Shown here piece after piece: positions 45,101 to 52,882 of a stretch of 64,000 bases of DNA. Each line of letters begins with the position of its first letter. Positions within the stretch are counted from its first letter, which is position 1. The stretch is taken from positions 1 through 64,000 of the forward strand of contig JAIUNJ010000004.1 of the NCBI GenBank assembly GCA_020161855.1, given 5' to 3'. The position numbers were made by a program, and so were the translations under genes. This DNA comes from Pseudomonadota bacterium. GTDB lineage: Bacteria > Pseudomonadota > Alphaproteobacteria > Rhizobiales > Aestuariivirgaceae. Below the pieces are notes generated by a model, which saw nothing but the letters and a program-made list of their open reading frames with translations, did no database searches and was not told the DNA's origin.

Positions 45101-45368
45101 TCCGCCGCCTTTGGCCGATGATCTCGACGAACTGATCGAGGCAGCGCCGGTGTTTGTGCCGGTAGCCCCCATTCCCTTTCCCGAGAAGCCGAAGGTGGCG
45201 CCTGCCGCGCGGCCGGCCGCCAAGCAGCCCGCGCCACCGCCCAAGTCCGTTGCCAAGTCTAAGCCTGCCGCCGGACCACCTGCGGCCGTGGTGCCTGAAG
45301 CACCCCAGCCTGCAGCCAAGCCGAAACGCCGCAAGAAGGGCCGGCCTTCCTACAAGAACATCTACTGA
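42111..45368 (+). CDS. Large membrane-bound PAS-GGDEF-EAL protein, likely c-di-GMP phosphodiesterase
   Basis: About 1085 residues. Order: signal peptide, periplasmic domain (~25-165), about seven membrane helices (~180-385, like 7TM sensors), a PAS domain (~410-540), a GGDEF domain whose catalytic loop reads SGSQF (inactive), an EAL domain (GLEALARWRHP, KIEITES, DDFGTGFSSL, LKIDRSF, VAEGIE: complete catalytic set), and a Pro/Ala/Lys-rich tail (~950-1085). It probably cleaves c-di-GMP in response to a periplasmic signal. The start is uncertain: GTG 42111 (GAAAGG upstream) is preferred, giving a signal peptide; others lie nearby. Confidence 0.88.
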   Translation: MALVRGVIVVMLALLGSIAFARAEGIVEIPARLTILDLSAAATPVVTTRQNATIQIPGGSGDAPAVLQLNAKGRGPEYKWTVFTVRNSAPSQRKLVLLIEEQRFVGSGILVIKPYGVRPRALSFSAGQDQLEAEPAQGGAAVNFVIGPNATVSFGVEAPITMRTAKIYSQAAFAARESSFSFMRGAVLTLAGFLVFASLALYGIRAHTAFIAGAFFALTAMGFMALDAGYLAGMAGRLAQSGFPPDTVRAAAESLLLLGLAVCGSAFLALRQRGIFVSLLVLLLLGACLANLVYAYVEPIRATQIARIGFAGLSALIFILAYLVRNSVYGVVRGATFFWAMLVIWTFYAAVAALQEQPVFAYQAALLGGLAFLLIIMTWTLVRFAFAQGFLAKPFLTDANRRSLALSGAQHFIWDWYPLEGRLDIGAELASSLGYKTAEWIGNPEQAFLSILHPDDEPSYRALMDTRSLKANTFNEQELRLRDARNTYRWFNLRMRALPGVNNRPARCIGTLTEVTRHKAVEDRLMSDAVHDPVTGLPSRAIFADRLTREINKPLALPVQVLFVGLERFKTLNDGLGHDLGDQLLLIAGRRISDCLAPVESVARLSGSQFAVMFVESIDSRGVKILAEQIKRALAEPVVLGNQEIYLSPSIGISLSSGDGYSAESLLDQAAAALQQAQKQQGRQAIHVYQHTDEAAKRSNVTLESELRRAVDRNEIEVLYQPIVELEQRTIVGLEALARWRHPQEGLLQPSRFLAMAEQAGMMPEITQIVLSEASRQMGIWQRTVIRNRPVYVAVNIPADQLTDTGFVERLRSIMNREGLLPHSLKIEITESVAMRHLDRARQFISRLRALGIGVACDDFGTGFSSLASLRDLPFDTLKIDRSFLLPEAIEGRGGVILDTVVTLAHNLSMTVVAEGIESEAQAERVQVLGCDLGQGFYFAEPLAAAQVRELLLVLPDVPVPPPPPAPVDEPPPGAAPMAPRAVRRREDDIFEERAEPPPPLADDLDELIEAAPVFVPVAPIPFPEKPKVAPAARPAAKQPAPPPKSVAKSKPAAGPPAAVVPEAPQPAAKPKRRKKGRPSYKNIY

Positions 45369-45377
45369 AACGCCGCC

Positions 45378-45959
45378 TCAGGCGTGACCGGACTCGGCTG
45401 AAAGCATTGAAGGGTCAACACCGAGCTTGCGCATGGCAAGGGCGTATTTCCGGTCGAGATCTTCGTCAAAGACGAGGGCCACATCGGCATCGCAGTGGAG
45501 CCAGCCGTTGTGCTGGATCTCATCTTCGAGCTGGCCCGGTGCCCAGCCCGCATAGCCGAGTGTGATCAGGCGGCGTTCGGGCCCCTGACCGAGTGCGATG
45601 TCGCGCAGGACATCGACGGTCGCCGAGACGGCGTAGCCGCCGGGAATGCGCAGCGATGAATCATCGGACTTGTATTCCGTCGAATGCAGCACGAAACCAC
45701 GGAAGGTCTCGACGGGGCCGCCGAGCCTGATCGGCATCGATAACACGTCCGGTGGAATGCTATCCTCGCTTGCCTGCAGGTTGGTCTTCTCGAGGAGATC
45801 GGAAAACACCGTCAGCGGGGCAGGCTTATTGATGACGAAACCCATGGCGCCCTGTTCCGAATGAGCACAGAGGAAAACCACCGAGCGTTCGAAATTGGCA
45901 TCGCGGATCGTCGGCATGGCAAGCAGCAGCTTGCCTTCGAGGCTCGTTTGCAGCGGCAT
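45378..45959 (-). CDS. yqgE: YqgE/AlgH-family protein
   Basis: 193 residues of the DUF179 family: LEGKLLLAMPTIRDANFERS, GFVINKPAPLTVFSDLLE, RLGGPVETFRGFVLHS, YAGWAPGQLEDEIQHNGWLH. Widely conserved, fold known, function unknown; AlgH was linked to alginate regulation in Pseudomonas. Convergent with the EAL gene, 9 bases apart. Confidence 0.93.
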   Translation of the reverse strand: MPLQTSLEGKLLLAMPTIRDANFERSVVFLCAHSEQGAMGFVINKPAPLTVFSDLLEKTNLQASEDSIPPDVLSMPIRLGGPVETFRGFVLHSTEYKSDDSSLRIPGGYAVSATVDVLRDIALGQGPERRLITLGYAGWAPGQLEDEIQHNGWLHCDADVALVFDEDLDRKYALAMRKLGVDPSMLSAESGHA

Positions 45960-46052
45960 GAAGCAAGCCTAGCCCGGAAATTTGACCGCGAAAAGACAGT
46001 GACATCATGGTGAGTGGCATGTGATGCGGGAGCGGTCTATTTCATCTTCAAC

Positions 46053-46823
46053 ATGATTCAACTGAACCGCCGTCAAGTTGTGCTGTTGCCCCTGGCGCTC
46101 GGGGCACGGGGCGCCCATGCCTCGGCCCAGCCGTGGCAGATCCGTTTCCTGTCTGCCGGATTTTCAGGCGATGCCTATGAAGGCGGGCTGCTGGTCAGGA
46201 TGGAGCCCGGCTGGAAAACCTATTGGCGTATTCCAGGTGCTGGCGGAATACCGCCGGAGATCAAGGCAGAGGGTGAAAATCTGGCTGATTTCTCTTTCGA
46301 TTGCCCCGTGCCTGCACGATTTGCCGGTGAAGATGGCGAGACCATTGGTTACGAAAATGAAGTGGTCTTTCCCTTCCGGGCCAGGCCACGTGATCCTGCG
46401 AAGGCTTTGGAACTTGCGCTTTCAGCCTTTGTTGGCGTCTGCGAGCAGATCTGTATTCCGGTCCAGAGCAAGGACAGGCTCGTCTTCTCCCCGCAAGGTG
46501 CGCCATCGCCCGATCTGGCTCTGCTATCTGCCTGGAAAGCGCGCGTGCCCCGGCCTGTAAGTGACGCCATACGTTCAGCAACCGTTGCCGAGCATGAAGG
46601 CAAACCGGCGCTCCAGCTGGCTCTCGCACGGCAGGCCGATGACCTTTTCGTTGAGGGTTCGCCTATGCATTTCTATGGCGCGCCGCTCTGGCGCGTGCCG
46701 GGTCTGGAGGCCGTTCTTTCGGTCAGCGGCCTCAAGAGCGCCGACGCCCTTAAAGGTGAGCCCCTGCGCATCACGCTGGCCATTCCTTCTGAACCCGTGG
46801 AACAGCAGATCAGCCTCTCCTGA
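46053..46823 (+). CDS. Exported DsbD N-domain-like thiol-disulfide protein
   Basis: About 256 residues. A signal with a twin-arginine pair (MIQLNRRQVVLLPLALG, cut after HASA) precedes a domain resembling the periplasmic N-terminal domain of DsbD (WKTYWRIPGAGGIPPEI, FDCPVPARF, GYENEVVFPF), with the cysteine pair in VGVCEQICIPVQ. No membrane part follows, so it is a stand-alone version. It may accept electrons from a membrane partner encoded elsewhere. It precedes the peroxiredoxin gene by 73 bases. Confidence 0.75.
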   Translation: MIQLNRRQVVLLPLALGARGAHASAQPWQIRFLSAGFSGDAYEGGLLVRMEPGWKTYWRIPGAGGIPPEIKAEGENLADFSFDCPVPARFAGEDGETIGYENEVVFPFRARPRDPAKALELALSAFVGVCEQICIPVQSKDRLVFSPQGAPSPDLALLSAWKARVPRPVSDAIRSATVAEHEGKPALQLALARQADDLFVEGSPMHFYGAPLWRVPGLEAVLSVSGLKSADALKGEPLRITLAIPSEPVEQQISLS

Positions 46824-46896
46824 TCGCCTGGCGAGCCTCCTTCTTCCCGGCGGTGACTTGCGCTATGCAGCAGTTCCATTCTGTGAGAGGAAGATC

Positions 46897-47376
46897 ATGA
46901 TCAAGGTTGGAGACAAGCTGCCAAAGGTGGAGTTCAACTCAAAGACGGCGGACGGGGACCAGAAGCTGTCCACTGACGTTGTCTTTGCCGGACGCAAGGT
47001 TGTACTGTTCGCAGTCCCGGGAGCCTTCACCCCGACCTGTTCCATGAACCACCTGCCGGGCTATCTCGCGCACTTCGACGAGATCAAGGCAAAGGGTGTT
47101 GATACCATCGCCTGCACGGCGGTGAACGATGCCCATGTCATGGCTGCCTGGGGCAAGCATTCTGGCGCGGATGGCAAGATTGTGATGCTGGCCGACGGCA
47201 ATGGCGCCTTCGCCAAGGCCTGTGGTCTCGACAAGGATTTGTCTGCAGCGGGGATGGGCCTTCGTTCCGCGCGCTATTCGATGATCGTCGATGACGGTGT
47301 GGTAAAGGCACTCAATGTCGAGACGGAGCGCGGTGTCAACGTTTCTGGCGCCGAGACCATTCTGGAACAGCTTTGA
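46897..47376 (+). CDS. Peroxiredoxin of the Prx5/AhpC-TSA type
   Basis: 159 residues. The active-site sequence PGAFTPTCSMNHLPGYL has peroxidatic Cys48; RSARYSMIVDDGVVKALNVE is the C-terminal family mark. Reduces hydroperoxides using glutathione or thioredoxin. GAGAGGAAG precedes the ATG. The last codons overlap the TTG start of the next gene. Confidence 0.94.
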   Translation: MIKVGDKLPKVEFNSKTADGDQKLSTDVVFAGRKVVLFAVPGAFTPTCSMNHLPGYLAHFDEIKAKGVDTIACTAVNDAHVMAAWGKHSGADGKIVMLADGNGAFAKACGLDKDLSAAGMGLRSARYSMIVDDGVVKALNVETERGVNVSGAETILEQL

Positions 47377-48911
47377 GCAACACCTGGCACCGCGGCCTCG
47401 GCGCAAAGAATCTTGCGGCCCTCGCCGTTGAAAAGGGGGGCGAACAGAACCGCCCGCTCTTCGAATGCGACGATGGCCGTGAGTTTACGTTCCGGGAGTT
47501 CTGGGACATGGCCGGGCGCTTTGCGGCGGCCTTTGCCAAGGCTGGTGCGGTGCGTGGTGACCGCATTGCGGCGCAGGTCGACAAGTCGGTGGAAGCACTG
47601 GCCGCCTTCTGGGCTTGTGCCCGCGGTGGCTTCGTTTTCCTGCCGCTCAACACGGCTTACACGCCTGCCGAAGTCTCGTATTTTCTGAATGACGCTGCGC
47701 CCCATGTTTTTCTGGTTTCGCCAGCGAAGCGCGCGGAACTGGAAGGCGTTGCGCGTGCCGCCAACTGCTTGCATCTGCTGACCCTTGATGACCGCGGCGG
47801 CGGCACACTCATAGAGCAGTCGCAGAAGCTTGATCCCTTTGAGCACCAAGGCACTGGCTGGGACGATCTCGTTGCGATCCTTTATACATCGGGCACGACG
47901 GGGCGCTCCAAAGGCGCCATGCTGAGCCATGGCAACCTGGCTTCCAACGCCCTGGCCCTGGTCGAGACCTGGGAGTTCACGCCGGACGATTGCCTGATCC
48001 ATGCCTTGCCGGTCTATCACACGCATGGGCTCTTCACGGCCACCAACACGCTGCTCCTCTCGGGCGGCCGCATGCTCTTCCGCCGCAAGTTCGACGCCGA
48101 TGATGTGATGCGTCTCCTGCCTCGGGCAACCTGCCTCATGGGGGTGCCGACGTTCTATACGCGACTCTTGCAACATCCAGCGCTCACCCGTGCCGCCACG
48201 GCGCATATCCGGCTCTTTGTGTCCGGCTCGGCGCCCCTTCTCGCTGAAACCCATCGTGCATTCTCGGAGCGCACTGGCCAGGCCATTCTCGAGCGCTACG
48301 GCATGACCGAAACCAGCATGAACGCGTCCAACCCCTACAGCGGCGACCGCCGCCCGGGGTCGGTCGGACTGCCGCTTCCCCACATCTCGGTCCGTGTCGC
48401 TGATCCGGTAACCCATGTTGCACTACCCGTCGAGACTGATGGCATGATCGAAGTCAGCGGTCCCAACGTCTTCAAAGGCTACTGGCGCAATCCGGAAAAG
48501 ACGGCTGAAGATTTTACGCAGGATGGCTGGTTCGTCACCGGCGATCTCGGCCGCATCTCGGAGGATGGCTATGTGACAATTTCCGGCAGGGCCAAGGACC
48601 TGGTCATTACCGGCGGCTTCAATGTCTATCCCAAGGAAGTCGAGGAACTGATCGATGCCTTGCCGGGTGTGGCTGAGTCAGCCGTGATCGGCCTTCCCCA
48701 CGGTGACTTTGGCGAGGCTGTTACGGTCGTGGTGGTGCCCGAACAGGGGGCGGTGCTTGATGAAGCCGCAATCCTTGCCGCCATCAGGCCAAAGCTGGCG
48801 GGTTTCAAGCTGCCCAAGCGCGTGTTCGTGGTCGACGCATTGCCGCGCAATGCCATGGGCAAGGTCCAGAAGGCGGAGCTTCGGCGCAGCTACGCCAGTA
48901 CCTATCAGTGA
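47373..48911 (+). CDS. AMP-forming acyl-CoA synthetase, malonyl-CoA synthetase (MatB)-like
   Basis: 512 residues of the ANL superfamily. AMP-binding motif LYTSGTTGRSKGAMLSHGNL, RYGMTETSMNASNPY, WFVTGDLGRISEDGY and the C-terminal ... RNAMGKVQKAELR (catalytic Lys). QVDKSVEALAAFWACARGGF and FLPLNTAYTPAEVSYFLND resemble MatB-type malonate-CoA ligases. The TTG start at 47373 overlaps the peroxiredoxin stop (TTGA), so it is translationally coupled. Malonate as the substrate is an inference. Confidence 0.82.
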   Translation: MSNTWHRGLGAKNLAALAVEKGGEQNRPLFECDDGREFTFREFWDMAGRFAAAFAKAGAVRGDRIAAQVDKSVEALAAFWACARGGFVFLPLNTAYTPAEVSYFLNDAAPHVFLVSPAKRAELEGVARAANCLHLLTLDDRGGGTLIEQSQKLDPFEHQGTGWDDLVAILYTSGTTGRSKGAMLSHGNLASNALALVETWEFTPDDCLIHALPVYHTHGLFTATNTLLLSGGRMLFRRKFDADDVMRLLPRATCLMGVPTFYTRLLQHPALTRAATAHIRLFVSGSAPLLAETHRAFSERTGQAILERYGMTETSMNASNPYSGDRRPGSVGLPLPHISVRVADPVTHVALPVETDGMIEVSGPNVFKGYWRNPEKTAEDFTQDGWFVTGDLGRISEDGYVTISGRAKDLVITGGFNVYPKEVEELIDALPGVAESAVIGLPHGDFGEAVTVVVVPEQGAVLDEAAILAAIRPKLAGFKLPKRVFVVDALPRNAMGKVQKAELRRSYASTYQ

Positions 48912-49120
48912 GTGGCGCGCAGCAAGGTGCCGAGATGGATGCACGCCAGAAGGGCGACGGCCATGGCAATAATGATCACGGTCTGGGGGGCCACGCGGGG
49001 CGGGGTCAGTGTCTGGCGAGGCTTGCGCGCCTTGAAGTTCATCACGGCAGCGGTGCCTGCTGAAGCCGCAAAAACGCCAAATGTTGTGAGAAATTGGGGA
49101 GTTAACAAGTGGAGAGCCAT
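48905..49120 (-). CDS. Small two-helix membrane protein, unknown
   Basis: 71 residues. Two hydrophobic segments (LTTFGVFAASAGTAAVMNF; VIIIAMAVALLACIHLG) joined by a basic loop (KARKPRQTLTPPRVAP). I do not recognise the family. The ATG at 49120 has AGGAAGG at a long distance. Ends overlapping the convergent MatB-like gene by 7 bases. It could be a chance open frame, but the clean hydrophobic pattern argues for a gene. Confidence 0.5.
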   Translation of the reverse strand: MALHLLTPQFLTTFGVFAASAGTAAVMNFKARKPRQTLTPPRVAPQTVIIIAMAVALLACIHLGTLLRATH

Positions 49121-49228
49121 GGCCCCGAAACCTTCCTGGAACGTGTTGACAGGCTTATACCCGATCACTAAGAACGCGCCAGATTTAGTATTTGAGGTGA
49201 AGTTTTTCACCTTTTGAGAGCGAAAACC

Positions 49229-49354
49229 ATGAAAGTCCGTAATTCACTCAAGGGCCTGATGAAGCGCCACCGCGACAACAAGCTGATCCGTCGCAAGGGC
49301 CGCATCTACATCATCAACAAGACGAACCCTCGCTTCAAGGCGCGCCAGGGCTAA
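49229..49354 (+). CDS. rpmJ: Ribosomal protein bL36, zinc-free form
   Basis: 41 residues: [20 protein letters not shown], then [21 protein letters not shown]. Part of the 50S subunit. It has none of the zinc-binding Cys residues of the 37-38-residue C+ form; this is the 41-residue C- form that is usual in alphaproteobacteria. The upstream AGAGCG purine stretch acts as the ribosome-binding site. A terminator follows. Confidence 0.95.
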   Translation: MKVRNSLKGLMKRHRDNKLIRRKGRIYIINKTNPRFKARQG

Positions 49355-49380
49355 GCCCACCTGTCTTTCAACCAGATTTG

Positions 49381-49416
49381 ACCGCGCCCGGGCGACCAGG
49401 CGCGGTTCTTGTTTTT
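49381..49416 (+). terminator. Terminator after rpmJ
   Basis: Stem ACCGCGCC / GGCGCGGT (49381-49388 and 49399-49406), then TCTTGTTTTTG. Confidence 0.85.
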
Positions 49417-49448
49417 GTTTGGCCGCAATTCGGTGCATAGTTGCCCGC

Positions 49449-50060
49449 ATGAAACGGTTCTGCGCGAGCCTCGCTGTATCATTGGCCATGCTGGCTCTGC
49501 CGGCTGCGGCCCAGGTCACCGGAGTGGATCCATCCCAGACGCCGGTTGCACCAGCGGAAAAGGCAAAGTCGCCTGCCCAGTTGCGAGCCGCCGAGCTCGA
49601 CAGGCTGTTCGGCCAGCTTCACGCGCAGAATGCCGAGGCCAGCGCTGCTACTATTGAAAGCAAGATCTGGGCAAACTGGTCACGCTCCGACAGCGCCACG
49701 GCAGAGCTGCTGCTCGGTCAGGCGGGCAAGGCCATGGCTGCCGATGAATATGATGCAGCCCAGTCGATTCTCGATCAGATTGTGAAGTCCTATCCGGACT
49801 TCGCCGAAGGCTGGAACCGGCGTGCCACGCTTTATTTCAAGATGCGGCGCTACCAGCAGTCGCTGTCAGACATCGAGCGCGTGCTGGAGCTTGAGCCCCG
49901 GCATTTCGGGGCGCTCACCGGCCGCGGCATGATTCTGATGCAGATGGGAAAACCTGATGAGGCCCTTGCGGCCTATCGCGAAGCCCTGTCGATGAACCCC
50001 TATTTGCAGGGCGTGGCCGATACCGTGAAGCAGATTGAAAAGGAACGGCCGGACATCTGA
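49449..50060 (+). CDS. Exported TPR-repeat protein
   Basis: 203 residues. Signal peptide (MKRFCASLAVSLAMLALPAA, cut after AQ); then three TPR motifs (around 85-118, 119-152 and 153-186: SATAELLLGQAGKAMAADEY, FAEGWNRRATLYFKMRRYQQ, FGALTGRGMILMQMGKPDEA). A scaffold for periplasmic protein-protein contacts; partner unknown. ATG 49449 starts the signal. Confidence 0.88.
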   Translation: MKRFCASLAVSLAMLALPAAAQVTGVDPSQTPVAPAEKAKSPAQLRAAELDRLFGQLHAQNAEASAATIESKIWANWSRSDSATAELLLGQAGKAMAADEYDAAQSILDQIVKSYPDFAEGWNRRATLYFKMRRYQQSLSDIERVLELEPRHFGALTGRGMILMQMGKPDEALAAYREALSMNPYLQGVADTVKQIEKERPDI

Positions 50061-50084
50061 CCGCTGCTGCCTTTGCCCACGCCG

Positions 50085-51518
50085 CTAGACGGCCCGGCCA
50101 TCCTTGCCGACGGTTGCCACACGCAACAGGTTGGTCGTTCCGGGGGTGCCGATGGGAATACCGGCTGAGATCAGGATGCGGTCTCCGGCCTTGGCAAAGC
50201 CTTCGCGACAGGCAATCTCGCCAGCGCGGCTGAACATCTCTTCAATCGACTGGGCATCGGGCACCAGCACACAGTGAATGCCCCAGGCAAGCGCAAGCCG
50301 CCGTGCTGTGGCGGGAATTGGCGTAAGGGCAAGCACAGGATTGCTGGGCCGCTCACGTGCAATGCGCAAGCCCGTCGGTCCTGAGCCCGTGTAGCAGACA
50401 ATGGCCGGCACTTTCAGTGTCTCGGCAATGGTGCGTGCCGCCGCCGAAATGGCATCGGCCACGGTGGGCTCGGGCTCGGTCCGCTGGGCATGGATGATGT
50501 TGGTGTAGTGGATGTCGCGTTCGACGTTCTGCGCCACGCGGTCCATGGTCTGCACGGCTTTTTCCGGCCACTTGCCGGTCGCACTTTCCGCCGAGAGCAT
50601 GACGGCATCGGCACCCTCATAGACGGCCGTTGCCACGTCGGAGACTTCGGCGCGCGTTGGCACCGGCTCTTCCACCATCGACTCGAGCATCTGCGTGGCG
50701 ACAACCACCGGGCGGCCAAAACGGCGCGCTGCGCGCGTGATCTGCTTCTGCCGTGCAGGCACGGATTCGATCGGTAGCTCCACGCCGAGATCACCGCGGG
50801 CCACCATAATGCCATCGGCATAGGTCATGATCTGTTCGAGGCAGGTAAGCGCTGACGGCTTTTCGATTTTGGCCATGACCCAGGCGCGGCCCGCCACCAG
50901 CTTGCGGGCTTCGGCCACGTCTTCAGGGCGCTGCACGAAGGAGAGTGCGATCCAGTCAGCACCGACATTGGCCGCGGCCTCGAGGTCCGAGCGATCCTTC
51001 TCCGTCAATGCCGGAATCGGGATAACTGTATCTGGAAGATTGACACCCTTGCGATCCGAAAGGACGCCGCCAAAGATAACCTTGGTCGTAAGCTTGTCGG
51101 GCTGGGCGTCGGTGATTTCAACGCGCAACCGCCCGTCATTGAGCAGCAGGCTGTCACCGGTCTTGGCCGCCGCGAAGATTTCCGGGTGAGGCAGATAAAC
51201 GCGCTTGACGTCGCCCGGCGTTTTGTCCGCGTCGAAGGCGAATGTGTCGCCCGCCGCAATGCGAACTTCCTTGTCGGCGAATGTGCCGATGCGGATCTTG
51301 GGGCCTTGCAAATCGCAGAGCACGCCAATGGGGCGCCCCACCTTGGCTTCGACATGGCGGATATGGCCATAGAGCGTTGCAAGAAGCTGATGCGAGGTGT
51401 GGCTCATGTTGATGCGGAACACATCAACACCGGCCATGAACAGTTTCTCGATCATCTCCGGTGACGAGGAAGCGGGGCCCAGCGTCGCCAGGATCTTGAC
51501 TTTACGATTGCGATGCAC
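50085..51518 (-). CDS. pyk: Pyruvate kinase
   Basis: 477 residues. KILATLGPASSSPEMIEKLF and VFRINMSHT at the N-terminus, the active site MAKIEKPSALTCLEQIMTYA (catalytic Lys and Glu) and DLGVELPIESVPARQKQI. Converts PEP and ADP to pyruvate and ATP. Typical type II length. It lies 5 bases downstream of the DUF1036 gene, in the same direction. Confidence 0.97.
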   Translation of the reverse strand: MHRNRKVKILATLGPASSSPEMIEKLFMAGVDVFRINMSHTSHQLLATLYGHIRHVEAKVGRPIGVLCDLQGPKIRIGTFADKEVRIAAGDTFAFDADKTPGDVKRVYLPHPEIFAAAKTGDSLLLNDGRLRVEITDAQPDKLTTKVIFGGVLSDRKGVNLPDTVIPIPALTEKDRSDLEAAANVGADWIALSFVQRPEDVAEARKLVAGRAWVMAKIEKPSALTCLEQIMTYADGIMVARGDLGVELPIESVPARQKQITRAARRFGRPVVVATQMLESMVEEPVPTRAEVSDVATAVYEGADAVMLSAESATGKWPEKAVQTMDRVAQNVERDIHYTNIIHAQRTEPEPTVADAISAAARTIAETLKVPAIVCYTGSGPTGLRIARERPSNPVLALTPIPATARRLALAWGIHCVLVPDAQSIEEMFSRAGEIACREGFAKAGDRILISAGIPIGTPGTTNLLRVATVGKDGRAV

Positions 51519-51523
51519 GGGGC

Positions 51524-51955
51524 TTACTGGCCTTGATCGGTCTTTTCGCCGGACAGCGAGATTGTCCAGTCCGCTTCTTCGTTGGTATCAACCTCGAAGA
51601 AACCGACTTGCTGGAACCCGCGTTCCTTGCAGTTGTCAAAGCCGCGGATTGTGAAGATCTTGTCTCGGATACACATCAGGGCCTTGCCGCCCCAGGAACC
51701 GCCCTTGTCGTAGTCGACGGCATAAACATAGTAGTAGCGGGCGATGAGCGAGCCCTTGAGGAGGGTGAGGCACTTCTGCGGCTCGGCCGTCCACCAGCCT
51801 TCCGATGCCCAGCCTTCCTTGTCCTTGTAGCCGATGGCAACACCGACCCGGCTTGCTGTGTTGTTGCATAGCTTAAGGTCGGCCATCGCGGGGGTGGCTG
51901 AGAATGCCGTAATCAGCAACACAGCCCCGCCGAGTGCTGTGACGATGCGTTTCAT
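51524..51955 (-). CDS. DUF1036 exported protein
   Basis: 143 residues. Signal peptide (RIVTALGGAVLLITAFSATP, cut after AMA), then DUF1036: LKLCNNTASRVGVAIGYKDK, WWTAEPQKCLTLLKG, YYVYAVDYDKGGSWGGKALM, and conserved cysteines. Occurs widely in alphaproteobacteria beside pyk; function unknown. GGGAGGACGG precedes ATG 51955. Confidence 0.92.
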   Translation of the reverse strand: MKRIVTALGGAVLLITAFSATPAMADLKLCNNTASRVGVAIGYKDKEGWASEGWWTAEPQKCLTLLKGSLIARYYYVYAVDYDKGGSWGGKALMCIRDKIFTIRGFDNCKERGFQQVGFFEVDTNEEADWTISLSGEKTDQGQ

Positions 51956-52219
51956 GACCCGTCCTCCCGGCCCAACTGCCGAATCAGCGATACATTTCAT
52001 GCGGACCTGCTAACCGTCAACACTTAGCCTATATTTCCTTCAAGCTAAATGCTTGATTGATAAGAATTTGCTGGGGCGCGCCCGCCTTCGGAACAGGTTG
52101 AAGCGGCCAAAGCTGGCGGCAACATGGCACGGCAAAATTGTCCGCAGCTTGCCGTCAATTGTGTGGAAGGCGGCGATTCCGGATTTGAGCTTGGGGACCG
52201 GCCTGCCTATCTAGGGGCC

Positions 52220-52513
52220 ATGGATCCCAAAACCCGGACAGAGCTTGAGGCGGCGGCCTTCCGCCGGTTGGTCGAGCACCTGCGCCAGCGCAGCGACGTG
52301 CAGAACATTGACCTGATGAACCTTGCGGGCTTCTGCCGCAACTGCCTGTCGAACTGGATGGAGGACGCGGCCAAGGCGCAAGGCGTTCCCCTGACGCGTG
52401 CTGATGCGCGAACCCATGTCTATGGCATGCCCTATGACGAGTGGAAGGCCCTGCACCAGAAGGATGCTTCTTCGGCACAGCAGGCCGCCTTCGACAAGAA
52501 CCGATCACACTGA
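52220..52513 (+). CDS. DUF1244 protein
   Basis: 97 residues: [40 protein letters not shown] and [19 protein letters not shown] small all-helical family (DUF1244) with a conserved CRNC pair. Function unknown. ATG 52220 has TAGGGG upstream. 23 bases before gapR. Confidence 0.92.
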   Translation: MDPKTRTELEAAAFRRLVEHLRQRSDVQNIDLMNLAGFCRNCLSNWMEDAAKAQGVPLTRADARTHVYGMPYDEWKALHQKDASSAQQAAFDKNRSH

Positions 52514-52536
52514 CATCATTCAATCCGGAAAGCCCC

Positions 52537-52809
52537 ATGGCAGAGAAAACCAAAACGACATTCGCGCAAGGCCAGCTGCGTGCCCTGGTAGAACGCATCG
52601 AGCGCCTTGAGGAAGAGAAGAAGTCGATCGCAGGCGACATCAAGGAGGTCTATGCCGAGGCCAAGGCCAACGGCTTCGATACTAAGATCCTGCGCAAGGT
52701 GATCTCGCTGCGCAAGAAGGACGCCTCAGAGCGCCAGGAGGAAGAAGCCCTTCTCGACGTCTATCTCGCTGCACTTGGCATGCCGGAAAGCCGTGAAGCC
52801 GCCGAATAG
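52537..52809 (+). CDS. gapR: GapR-family nucleoid-associated protein (DUF2312)
   Basis: 90 residues: [60 protein letters not shown]. This is the DUF2312 family, whose Caulobacter member GapR binds overtwisted, AT-rich DNA and supports replication and transcription. Coiled-coil N-terminus and basic second half fit. A strong hairpin terminator follows. Confidence 0.95.
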   Translation: MAEKTKTTFAQGQLRALVERIERLEEEKKSIAGDIKEVYAEAKANGFDTKILRKVISLRKKDASERQEEEALLDVYLAALGMPESREAAE

Positions 52810-52832
52810 GCAATAATTTCAGACCAAAATGA

Positions 52833-52861
52833 AAAGGCCGCGCTGTTGAAGCGCGGCCTTT
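52833..52861 (+). terminator. Bidirectional terminator between gapR and the M15 peptidase gene
   Basis: Perfect 11-bp stem AAAGGCCGCGC / GCGCGGCCTTT with a 7-base loop. Thymines follow on both strands, so it can serve both convergent genes. Confidence 0.88.
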
Positions 52862-52882
52862 CTGATTCCATGAACTGAGGAT

